Shown piece by piece: positions 1-6,240 of a stretch of DNA of 11,331 nucleotides. Made by a program: the position numbers and the translations under genes. The stretch spans positions 1 to 11,331 of the forward strand of contig JAVYAJ010000290.1 in NCBI GenBank assembly GCA_032229885.1. The letters run 5' to 3'. The first letter of the stretch is position 1, and every line of letters starts with the position of its first letter. The notes beneath the pieces were generated by a model that was given only the letters and a program-made list of their open reading frames with translations, was not told the origin of the DNA and ran no database searches. The DNA is from Anammoximicrobium sp032229885 (lineage in GTDB: Bacteria; Planctomycetota; Planctomycetia; Pirellulales; Pirellulaceae).

Positions 1-280
1 GGCGCAGGCGATGCCGAACAGGCACGAACGACACGCAAAGAGGCCCGGTTGTTCTCTCTGCTGACGCCGGGCGGAACGTTTGACGCGTTCGACGTTTCCG
101 TCGACGGGTCTGCCAGGCCCCGGTACCACACAAAGGGGAATACACCGCGTCGCGTCAGCGACTCGCCAGAACGAATGCGCAACATCAACTCGCCGATGGA
201 TCTGTTCCTCAACTTATCGACTCGCATCATCGCTGGCGTGCTTTCATTACGGCATTACGGCCGCGGCCCGCGTTTTCGGC
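1..280. other. No convincing gene upstream of the lepB promoter
   Basis: Short open frames exist here but none has a good ribosome binding site, recognisable motifs or a plausible composition, so I call no gene. The stretch is somewhat less GC-rich around 190-250 than its surroundings, consistent with an intergenic control region. The only repeat I see is a tandem duplication of the 8-mer CATTACGG at 245-252 and 253-260, ending 20 nt before the predicted lepB -35 box. The 3' end of a gene lying further left cannot be excluded. Confidence 0.5.
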
Positions 281-309
281 TTGGCACGTTACGACGGGCC
301 GTCTATTCT
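281..309 (+). promoter_or_regulatory. Predicted sigma70-type promoter of lepB
   Basis: A -35 box TTGGCA (281-286, 5 of 6 consensus bases) is followed by exactly 17 nt and a -10 box TATTCT (304-309, 4 of 6). Transcription would start near 316, giving a leader of about 60 nt before the lepB start at 376. The same -35 hexamer with the same spacer occurs before the PIG-L gene at 7305, which strengthens the call. Confidence 0.6.
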
Positions 310-316
310 GCTAAAT

Positions 317-339
317 TTCGTCGCTGACGAACACTTCGT
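317..339 (+). promoter_or_regulatory. Competing hairpins in the lepB leader
   Basis: TTCGTC (317-322) can pair with GACGAA (326-331) around the triloop GCT. The segment ACGAA (327-331) can instead pair with TTCGT (335-339) around CAC. The two stems share 327-331 and so exclude each other. The first begins within a nucleotide or two of the predicted transcript start. Pairing was read directly from the sequence; a regulatory role is inference, and the stems are short. Confidence 0.35.
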
Positions 340-348
340 GAATCCATT

Positions 349-363
349 CCTGTCCTGGACAGG
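349..363 (+). promoter_or_regulatory. Hairpin just upstream of the lepB start codon
   Basis: CCTGTC (349-354) pairs perfectly with GACAGG (358-363) around the triloop CTG. The stem ends 12 nt before the ATG at 376. It contains AGG (361-363), the only Shine-Dalgarno-like bases at usable distance, so it could limit ribosome access. The lepB start otherwise lacks a good ribosome binding site. Confidence 0.35.
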
Positions 364-375
364 CGTGAAAGTTGA

Positions 376-2184
376 ATGATGAGCAAAGCCAAGCCTCGCG
401 AGAGCATGGCGGCCGCGACCGGGCCGCGCCCGGACCACAGCGGCCGGGCGACTCGCGAAACGATCGAGTCGATCGCCGTGGCGGTCATCCTGGCGTTCTT
501 GTTTCGCGCATTTGTCGCCGAGGCGTTTGTCATCCCCACCGGGTCGATGGCGCCCACGCTTCAAGGCCGCCACATGGACGTGGTGTGCCCGAAATGCGGC
601 TGTCCGTATCGAACCGGAGCGAGCGTCGAAAATGACGGGGTCGGCGAGGTGCGGGCGACGACGTGCCCCATCTGCCGATTTCCGATGACGCTGGACAAGG
701 CCCACGATCCCAACCAGCGGTCGTTCAACGGCGATCGGATTCTGGTCAGCAAGTTTGCGTACGAACTGAGCGATCCTCAGCGATGGGATGTGATCGTATT
801 CAAGTTTCCGGGCAACGCGAAACAGAACTATATCAAACGCCTGGTCGGGCTGCCGAACGAAACGCTCTGGGTCCGTCACGGCGACATCTACGTGCGGCCG
901 AACCCGGTCGAATCCGAGGCCGAGCAGAACACCGGCCCGACGGATGGTCACGAAGCGGCGGTCGAGCCAGCCGGCGACTTCCACATCGTGCGCAAGCCGG
1001 CGCGCAAGCTGAAAGCCATGTTGCAGTTGGTCGACGACACGCGGTATCGGGCCGAGGAATTGCAGCAGGTCGGATGGCCCAGCCGCTGGCAGGACTGGTC
1101 GAACCCGAGCGCGCCGTCCTGGAACGTCGCCCCGGGCGAGCACGGCTTCGAGACGGCCGCCTCGCACGAGGGCCCGGCGTGGCTGCGATACCGGCACGTC
1201 GTCCCCTGGCTCGAAGACTGGACGGACATCGCCAATGGCGCCGTTCCGCGCCGGCTGAACGACGGCGAAGTCCGGGGACAGTTGATCACGGACTATTATC
1301 CCTACAACGATCGCTACGACGGCCAGCCGCGCGACAGGCCGGTGGGCTTGCACTGGGTCGGCGATTTGGCGCTGCACGCCGAGCGAGTCGAAATCCTGGG
1401 TGACGCGGGCAGCGTCCTGCTGGACTTGGTCGAAGGCGGCGTCCACTACACCTGTCGCATCGACGTGGCGACCGGCGAGGCCGTGCTTGCGATTGCCGAT
1501 GGCCAGCGTTCGTTTGTCGGCCCGGACGGCGTAGCCATCGCCCATCCGACGGCCAGCACGTCGGTGCGAGGTCCGGGAAAATATGACCTGCGGTTCTCGA
1601 ATTGCGACGATCAACTGTTGCTGTGGGTCAACGATCGGCTGGTCGAGTTCGACGCCCCGACCACGTACGCGCCGGACGTGAACGTCAAACCGAAGTGGAG
1701 CCCCGAGGACGCCGGCGACCTCGAACCGTTGGGGCTGGGCGCAGAGGGCGTGGCCCTGCGCGTCCAAAACCTGCAAGTCCTGCGCGACGTGTACTACGTG
1801 GCGTCGTCCTATCTCACCGACGATGGCGGCCGGATTCCCGACGACTACGAAGACCTGTTGTACGTCGGATCCCGGGCGAGCCACGTGATGGCCGTGTTTT
1901 CGGATCCGCAGTCCTGGGCGACCACGCGACTGTTCGACGCCCGCCGCGAGAACGTGCGGTTCCGGCTGGGCGCCAACCAGTTCTTCCCGATGGGAGACAA
2001 CAGTCCGGAGAGTCGCGACGCGCGGAGCTGGTCGCGAGAAACCTACGATGGCGATCCGCATCCACCGCCGTATGTGCGACGCGATCTGTTGATCGGCAAA
2101 GCGCTGCTGATCTACTGGCCTCACGCTTGGCGACGGCCGATCCCATTTTTCCCGAACTTCCGCCGGATGGGTCTGATTCACTGA
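376..2184 (+). CDS. lepB: Signal peptidase I (LepB, S26 family) with large insertions
   Basis: This membrane serine protease removes signal peptides from exported proteins. One hydrophobic segment (about residues 31-49) anchors it. Next come catalytic Ser57 in TGSMAPTLQG, box C (GDRILVSKF, 119-127), the general base Lys154 in YIKRLVGLPNE, and box E (GDNSPES-RDAR, 540-550). Family members are mostly about 180-330 residues; this one has 602. The extra length lies in two places. A cysteine-rich insert (C71, C74, C76, C97, C100) sits between the serine and box C and looks like a zinc ribbon. About 250-300 further residues lie between the lysine and box E, with a beta-rich stretch at about 331-475. 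All catalytic boxes are intact, so it is probably active. Tandem ATGs at 376 and 379 cannot be told apart. It heads a likely operon with lptB, 14 nt downstream. Confidence 0.95.
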   Translation: MMSKAKPRESMAAATGPRPDHSGRATRETIESIAVAVILAFLFRAFVAEAFVIPTGSMAPTLQGRHMDVVCPKCGCPYRTGASVENDGVGEVRATTCPICRFPMTLDKAHDPNQRSFNGDRILVSKFAYELSDPQRWDVIVFKFPGNAKQNYIKRLVGLPNETLWVRHGDIYVRPNPVESEAEQNTGPTDGHEAAVEPAGDFHIVRKPARKLKAMLQLVDDTRYRAEELQQVGWPSRWQDWSNPSAPSWNVAPGEHGFETAASHEGPAWLRYRHVVPWLEDWTDIANGAVPRRLNDGEVRGQLITDYYPYNDRYDGQPRDRPVGLHWVGDLALHAERVEILGDAGSVLLDLVEGGVHYTCRIDVATGEAVLAIADGQRSFVGPDGVAIAHPTASTSVRGPGKYDLRFSNCDDQLLLWVNDRLVEFDAPTTYAPDVNVKPKWSPEDAGDLEPLGLGAEGVALRVQNLQVLRDVYYVASSYLTDDGGRIPDDYEDLLYVGSRASHVMAVFSDPQSWATTRLFDARRENVRFRLGANQFFPMGDNSPESRDARSWSRETYDGDPHPPPYVRRDLLIGKALLIYWPHAWRRPIPFFPNFRRMGLIH

Positions 2185-2198
2185 ACACGGAGGCTGGG

Positions 2199-3029
2199 AT
2201 GACGAGAATCCTGGAAGTGCAGGGCCTGGTGAAGAACTACGGCCGCCGTCGCGTCGTGGACGGAGTCGATTTTCATGTCGAGGTGGGCGAGATCGTCGGC
2301 CTGTTGGGGCCCAACGGCGCCGGCAAGACGACCAGCTTTCGGATGACCTGCGGCATGATCGAGCCGAACGCCGGGCGCGTGTTCTTGAACGGCCAGGACG
2401 TGACGAACTGGCCGATGTACCGCCGGGCGCGAGATGGCGGAATGGGCTATTTAGCCCAAGAGTCCAGCGTGTTTCGCAAGCTGAGCGTTCAACAGAATCT
2501 GCTGGCGATGTTGGAACTGCTGGGAAGAGGCCGAGCCGAACGCCGCGCACGGTGCGACGAACTGCTGGAACAGTTCAAGATCGCCCATCTACGAAAGAGC
2601 AAGGCCGCGTCGCTGTCCGGAGGCGAACGGCGCCGGTTGGAGATCGCCCGCTGTCTGGTTTCCGATCCGCGAATCATCCTGTTGGACGAGCCCTTCACGG
2701 GGATCGATCCGGTCACGATCCAGAGCATCCAAGAGATCGTCCGCGGCCTGCGCAACGCGGGCATCTCGATTCTGATCACCGATCACCAGGTTCGCGAGAC
2801 GCTGCAGATCACCGACCGCAGCTACGTGATCAGCAAGGGACAGGTGCTGTGCCACGGCACGCCCGCCGAGGTGCTCGCGCACGCCGAGGCGCGCGAAAAA
2901 TACTTTGGCAGCGACATTGGCATCGACATCGCCGCGTCCAGCCCGCCGGCGCCGCATTCGACGCGCGAGCCCGAGCCGGCGGTGTCGGGTTCCATCCAGG
3001 CGCGCCGCAAGCGATCGGATCTGGGCTAG
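2199..3029 (+). CDS. lptB: LPS export ABC transporter ATPase LptB
   Basis: This cytoplasmic ATPase of the LptB2FG complex powers lipopolysaccharide extraction from the inner membrane towards the outer membrane. All ABC motifs are present: Walker A GPNGAGKTT (37-45), Q-loop Gln87 in YLAQESS, signature LSGGE (139-143), Walker B ending in Asp163 with catalytic Glu164, and switch His196. YLAQESSVFRKLSV and LITDHQVRE are typical of LptB rather than of other ABC ATPases. At 276 residues it is longer than the roughly 240 of E. coli LptB. The excess is a tail after about residue 240, rich in Pro, Ser and Arg. The frame stays open far upstream inside lepB, but the ATG at 2199 has GGAGG five bases before it and begins the conserved domain. 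No lptF or lptG is visible here, so the permease genes must lie elsewhere. Confidence 0.93.
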   Translation: MTRILEVQGLVKNYGRRRVVDGVDFHVEVGEIVGLLGPNGAGKTTSFRMTCGMIEPNAGRVFLNGQDVTNWPMYRRARDGGMGYLAQESSVFRKLSVQQNLLAMLELLGRGRAERRARCDELLEQFKIAHLRKSKAASLSGGERRRLEIARCLVSDPRIILLDEPFTGIDPVTIQSIQEIVRGLRNAGISILITDHQVRETLQITDRSYVISKGQVLCHGTPAEVLAHAEAREKYFGSDIGIDIAASSPPAPHSTREPEPAVSGSIQARRKRSDLG

Positions 3030-3043
3030 CGCGCCGTCCGGGT

Positions 3044-3061
3044 TGCGACGCGCGGGTCGCA
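3044..3061. terminator. Weak candidate terminator between convergent lptB and metY
   Basis: TGCGAC (3044-3049) pairs with GTCGCA (3056-3061) around a 6-nt loop, inside the 58-nt gap between the two stop codons. A second stem, GCCGCCC (3091-3097) with GGGCGGC (3108-3114), covers the last codons of metY. Neither is followed by a T-run on either strand, so intrinsic termination is uncertain. The convergent arrangement is the main reason to expect one. Confidence 0.3.
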
Positions 3062-3087
3062 CGGTCGTTGCCGCGGGCCTCACAGAC

Positions 3088-4413
3088 TCAGCCGCCCGTC
3101 TGTTGCTGGGCGGCCCGCAGGGCCTGATCGAGGTCGGCGACGATGTCCTGGACGTCTTCCAGCCCGACGCTCATCCGCACAAAATCCGGGGTCACCCCGG
3201 CGGCCAACTGTTGCGCGTCGCTCAACTGCTGGTGCGTGGTGCTGGCTGGGTGGATGACCAGGCTTTTGGCGTCCAAGATATTCGCCAGATGGGCGCACAG
3301 CTTGACGGAACCGACGAACGCGCGGCCGGCTTCCAAACCGCCCTTGATCCCGAATCCCAGCATCGCGCCGGGACCGTTGGGAAAGTATTTTTTGGCGCGC
3401 TCGTGATCCGGATGGCTGGCAAGCCCGGGATAGTTCACCCAAGACACGGCCGGATGACGTTCCAGGAACTCGGCCACCTGCTGCGCGTTTTGAACGTGTC
3501 GATGCGCGCGCAGCGGCAGGGTCTCCAAGCCCTGCAGGATCAAGAACGAGCCGAACGGACCCGGACAGGCGCCCGTATCGCGCAGAATGCCGGTGCGCGC
3601 TTTGAGCACGAACGCCATGCCTCGCGCCAGGGCTTGGTCGTGCCAACCGAAAGCGTCCCAGAAGTTCACCCCGTGGTACGACGGATCCGGTTCGGCGATT
3701 TCCGGAAACTTGCCGGCGCCCTTCCAATCAAAGTCGCCCTTCTCGACGATGGCCCCGCCGATGGTTGTGCCGTGTCCGCCGCACATCTTGGTCAGCGCGT
3801 AGACGACCAGATCCGCCCCGTGCGTAAAAGGGTAGAACAGCGGCGGAGGCGTTACCGTGCAATCCACTACCAGGGGGATCCGATGTCGATGCGCGATCTC
3901 GGCCAGCGCCTCGAAATCGTCCACGTTGTTGCGCGGATTGCCGATGGATTCGGTGAACACCAGCCGGGTCTTGTCGTCGATGGCCTGTTCGACGTTGCGG
4001 GGATCGCTGGTGTCCACCAGGCGAGCCTCGATGCCCATCCGCTTGAGCGTGTGCGTGAACAGCGTAATGGTCCCGCCGTACAGATTTGTGGTCGAGACGA
4101 AGTTCTGCCCGCAACCGGTGATGTTCAGGATGGCGTAAAAGATCGCGGACATCCCGGACGCCGTCCCGAGCGCCCCGCCCCCGCGATGCAGCGCGGCCAG
4201 CCGCTTCTCCATCACGTCGGTGGTGGGATTCATGATCCGCGTGTAGATGTTGCCCATCTTACGAAGCGCAAACAGGTCGGCCGCCTCCTGTGCGTCGTCG
4301 AACACAAAGCTGGTCGTCTGATAGATGGGGACCGCCAGCGCATGAGTCGTCGGGTCGGCCTTCTGGCCCGCGTGAATGGCTCTCGTATAGATCCCTGGAT
4401 GGTGTTCTGTCAT
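3088..4413 (-). CDS. metY: O-acetylhomoserine sulfhydrylase (homocysteine synthase, MetY type)
   Basis: This PLP enzyme of the Cys/Met metabolism family most likely makes homocysteine from O-acetylhomoserine and sulfide, giving direct sulfhydrylation for methionine synthesis. In 441 residues it has the phosphate-contact motif YTRIMNPTT (Y57, R59), SGM (86-88), the PLP-ring aspartate D184, and the Schiff-base lysine K209 in YALTKMCGGHGTTIGG. The GGHGTTIGG run after the lysine is typical of the O-acetylhomoserine branch. Cystathionine gamma-synthases and lyases usually differ there. The stretch DCTVTPPPLF replaces the commoner DNT-x-x-TP form. A methionine gamma-lyase role cannot be excluded. 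I start it at the ATG at 4413; an in-frame GTG at 4425 has no better ribosome site. Its likely promoter lies about 290 nt upstream. Confidence 0.88.
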   Translation of the reverse strand: MTEHHPGIYTRAIHAGQKADPTTHALAVPIYQTTSFVFDDAQEAADLFALRKMGNIYTRIMNPTTDVMEKRLAALHRGGGALGTASGMSAIFYAILNITGCGQNFVSTTNLYGGTITLFTHTLKRMGIEARLVDTSDPRNVEQAIDDKTRLVFTESIGNPRNNVDDFEALAEIAHRHRIPLVVDCTVTPPPLFYPFTHGADLVVYALTKMCGGHGTTIGGAIVEKGDFDWKGAGKFPEIAEPDPSYHGVNFWDAFGWHDQALARGMAFVLKARTGILRDTGACPGPFGSFLILQGLETLPLRAHRHVQNAQQVAEFLERHPAVSWVNYPGLASHPDHERAKKYFPNGPGAMLGFGIKGGLEAGRAFVGSVKLCAHLANILDAKSLVIHPASTTHQQLSDAQQLAAGVTPDFVRMSVGLEDVQDIVADLDQALRAAQQQTGG

Positions 4414-4699
4414 GGCTGTACCCACTCAAAGAATGAAGCGATGGATCGCGTACGGGTGAAGTTGGGCGCATGAAAGCTGCGCGGTGATCCGTGATGGTCG
4501 CCCAGAGCGGGCCGTCGTCCAAAGCGACCCGTCGCGCCACGAAGATGATCCGTGGGGCGAGGCAAGGCCGACGGCGCTAGCCTCGAGCGCCACGCCGCGA
4601 GGGCGGATCGAAGTCCGCCCGACGACGTTCCACGCCGAGCTGCGCGCCGCGCAGACGTCCGGAACGGGCCGAACGCGCGCCGGCGAGGCCAGCCAAGGG
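4414..4699 (-). promoter_or_regulatory. Long structured leader of metY
   Basis: Between the predicted promoter and the metY start lie about 280 nt without a supported gene. On this strand three compact stems follow one another: 4640-4645 with 4649-4654 (CTGCGC/GCGCAG, 3-nt loop), 4601-4607 with 4614-4620 (GGGCGGA/TCCGCCC, 6-nt loop), and 4573-4578 with 4586-4591 (GGCGCT/AGCGCC, 7-nt loop). I looked for the conserved cores of the SAM-I, SAM-II and SAH riboswitches as I remember them and did not find them. This is a candidate structured 5' UTR of unknown type, possibly only GC-rich spacer. Confidence 0.35.
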
Positions 4700-4728
4700 A
4701 GTATAGAGAGCAGCGCGCGACGAGCCAA
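4700..4728 (-). promoter_or_regulatory. Predicted sigma70-type promoter of metY
   Basis: Read on the minus strand, TTGGCT (4723-4728, 4 of 6) is followed by a 17-nt spacer and TATACT (4700-4705, 5 of 6). It lies in the gap between sppA and metY and points at metY. The start would be near 4693. The architecture matches the predicted promoters at 281 and 7305. Confidence 0.5.
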
Positions 4729-4769
4729 GGGGACGACGGCCGCCGCGCTGATGACGGGCGCGGCGATTT

Positions 4770-4809
4770 GGCGCGGCCTCGGCAACCCGCGTTCGTCCCG
4801 GGCCGCGCC
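4770..4809 (-). terminator. Candidate terminator downstream of sppA
   Basis: GGCGCGGCC (4770-4778) and GGCCGCGCC (4801-4809) form a perfect 9-bp inverted repeat with a 22-nt loop, beginning about 20 nt after the sppA stop in the direction of its transcription. No T-run follows on the minus strand, so it would be a non-canonical terminator or a 3'-end stabilising stem. It also separates sppA from the metY promoter. Confidence 0.35.
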
Positions 4810-4828
4810 GGACGCGCCGCGCGCCGGA

Positions 4829-5914
4829 TCAAGGTTCATCCGACGGTTGCGGGGCGACCAGCGGTGGCAAGCTGGTCGCCAAGTAATAAGCCCGCGGCAC
4901 GCTCAGATCCAACAGCGCGGCCAGCGCCGTCGCGCGGCCTTCGCCGGAACCCAGCAGCGGCAGGTTGAACAGCGACGGCAGCCGTTCATACTGGACCGTA
5001 CGGGTCTTGTCCTTGTCCAGCCCCGCCAGCTCGATGGCGCGGTCGATCGCCTCCTCGATGAATCCCAGCTCGTCGACCAGACCATGCGCCTTCGCCCGCC
5101 GCGCCGAAAAGATCTCGCCGGTCGCCAGCTCGCCCAACTTGTCCGGCGCGTTGCGAAACACGGGCCGTCCCTCGCTAACGATATCCTTGAAACGTCCGAA
5201 CGCGTCGTCCACGTACAGTTGCATGATCTTCCGGTCGTCCTCGGACATGGCTTTGGTCATCGCCATCAACTGTTTGCGCGGATGGCTGACGATCGAATCG
5301 TCCTTGACCTTGAACTCGGTCAGCAGACCGCTCAGATCGTAATGCGGAACGATCACACCGATCGACCCGGTCGTCGTCGTCGGCTCGGCATAGATCGTCC
5401 GTGGCTGGTCTCCGACGGCCATCGCGATATAGTACCCGCCGCTGGCCGCGATCCCGCCCATGCTGACCACCAGAGGAACCTTTTTTTCGTCGCGCAATTT
5501 CGTCAGATGATGGTAGATGAAATCGGACCCCGTGATCGTACCGCCGGGCGAGTTGATGCGGACGACGACCGCTTTGACGCTGTCGTCGTCACGGACGCGA
5601 TCGATCTGGCTTTTGACAAACCCACTGCCGCTGAGGATCACGCCCTCGACGGTGATGATCGCCACCTTGTCCTGCCCCGTCTTGGCGCCCGAGTGATACT
5701 TTTCGCGAATTCCGTCGGTCGTATCGAAGTATTCGCTCAAGCCGGAGGACAGGCCCAGAAACAACGTCAAGAAGACAAAGCAGCCGATCCAACCCAACCA
5801 ACACAACATCCGTTGAAACAGGCTTCCACCGGTGTTGATCGTAATCGACGGCAGTCCGGTGTTGCCGCCGGCTGTGGCGGATGACGAAGTCACAGGAGGC
5901 GAGGCTTGGCTCAT
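4829..5914 (-). CDS. sppA: Signal peptide peptidase SppA, short form
   Basis: This membrane-anchored S49 serine protease degrades signal peptides after LepB has cut them off. At 361 residues it is the single-domain form, like Bacillus SppA, not the roughly 620-residue tandem form of E. coli. A Ser/Thr-rich N-terminus (1-30) precedes one transmembrane segment (about 36-56). The fold then begins at KVAIITVEGVIL, with RINSPGGT (119-126) forming the oxyanion region. Catalytic Ser158 lies in GGIAASGGYY. The general base is probably Lys214 in SHPRKQLMAM, about 56 residues later, as expected for a Ser-Lys dyad. The ATG at 5914 has AGGA eight bases upstream. The gene seems monocistronic, with its own promoter facing away from the Tat-signal gene. 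It works on the same pathway as lepB 3 kb away but is not in its operon. Confidence 0.95.
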   Translation of the reverse strand: MSQASPPVTSSSATAGGNTGLPSITINTGGSLFQRMLCWLGWIGCFVFLTLFLGLSSGLSEYFDTTDGIREKYHSGAKTGQDKVAIITVEGVILSGSGFVKSQIDRVRDDDSVKAVVVRINSPGGTITGSDFIYHHLTKLRDEKKVPLVVSMGGIAASGGYYIAMAVGDQPRTIYAEPTTTTGSIGVIVPHYDLSGLLTEFKVKDDSIVSHPRKQLMAMTKAMSEDDRKIMQLYVDDAFGRFKDIVSEGRPVFRNAPDKLGELATGEIFSARRAKAHGLVDELGFIEEAIDRAIELAGLDKDKTRTVQYERLPSLFNLPLLGSGEGRATALAALLDLSVPRAYYLATSLPPLVAPQPSDEP

Positions 5915-6003
5915 CCGAGGATTCCTGGGTTGGATTCTTGTCGCCGTATCGTGGTTGTCTCTGGCCCCCGCCGGGGCGCGGCGGCGGGCGTGCTCATCTC
6001 ATG

Positions 6004-6031
6004 ATTGTATTTGGGCCCGGGAAAACCGCAA
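6004..6031 (-). promoter_or_regulatory. Possible promoter of sppA
   Basis: On the minus strand TACAAT (6004-6009, 5 of 6 for a -10 box) lies 16 nt after TTGCGG (6026-6031, 3 of 6). The start would be near 5997, giving a leader of about 80 nt before the sppA ATG. The -10 box is good, the -35 box weak. Confidence 0.4.
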
Positions 6032-6180
6032 TGTCCGCGTCTCATAGCTCGTCGCGGTCTTCTGGGCCGGCAACCGCTGGGCGGCCGCCGGCCGGCGTGA
6101 ATACACACGGTGCGTCGCGAGATCTCTGGCTGTGTTTCGCGGACGGCGCTCGCCACGCGCCTGCGACGAGCGGCGGTCCG

Positions 6181-6189
6181 TGGTATACT
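6181..6189 (+). promoter_or_regulatory. Possible extended -10 promoter of the Tat-signal gene
   Basis: TGGTATACT combines a TGn extension (6181-6183) with a 5-of-6 -10 box (6184-6189). The sequence 17 nt upstream (CTGCGA, 6161-6166) is a poor -35 box, as is common for extended -10 promoters. Transcription would begin near 6196, about 45 nt before the GTG start at 6241. Confidence 0.45.
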
Positions 6190-6240
6190 GCGCGCCCGAG
6201 TGTGGACCGACAAGGCATCCATCGCAGAGAGGAACGCGCC

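Larger units (their letters stand above)
5915..6240. other. Divergent intergenic region between sppA and the Tat-signal gene
   Basis: No gene is supported in these 326 nt. The region holds a probable promoter for each flanking gene (6004-6031 minus, 6181-6189 plus). It also holds a GC-rich inverted repeat, GGCCGGC (6065-6071) and GCCGGCC (6087-6093), lying between the two promoters. A short stem, GCCCC (5964-5968) with GGGGC (5973-5977), falls in the sppA leader. Open frames crossing the region lack ribosome sites and conserved content. Confidence 0.6.

Noticed and set aside
281..300. TTGGCACG read as a sigma54 -24 element
   Set aside because: The matching GC-type -12 element (TTGC at the required spacing) is missing at both 281 and 7305, whereas a sigma70 -10 box is present at 17 nt.
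1602..2198. Upstream in-frame extension of lptB through lepB
   Set aside because: The extra 199 residues are shadow translation of lepB. The ATG at 2199 has a strong ribosome site and starts the conserved ABC domain.
289..2550. A 753-codon open frame on the minus strand, antisense to lepB and the start of lptB
   Set aside because: It mirrors two clearly real genes. High GC at third codon positions commonly leaves the opposite strand free of stops. The product is Arg/Pro/Ala-rich without motifs and there is no ribosome site.
3088..3400. CRISPR array or tRNA/rRNA genes anywhere in the window
   Set aside because: No regularly spaced identical repeats and no cloverleaf or conserved rRNA segments were seen on either strand.
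2905..4473. A 522-codon plus-strand frame opposite metY
   Set aside because: It is antisense to a gene with intact PLP motifs and shows no family features of its own.
4484..5884. A 466-codon plus-strand frame opposite sppA
   Set aside because: It is a shadow of sppA; its content is low-complexity Arg/Gln/Ala sequence with no motif.
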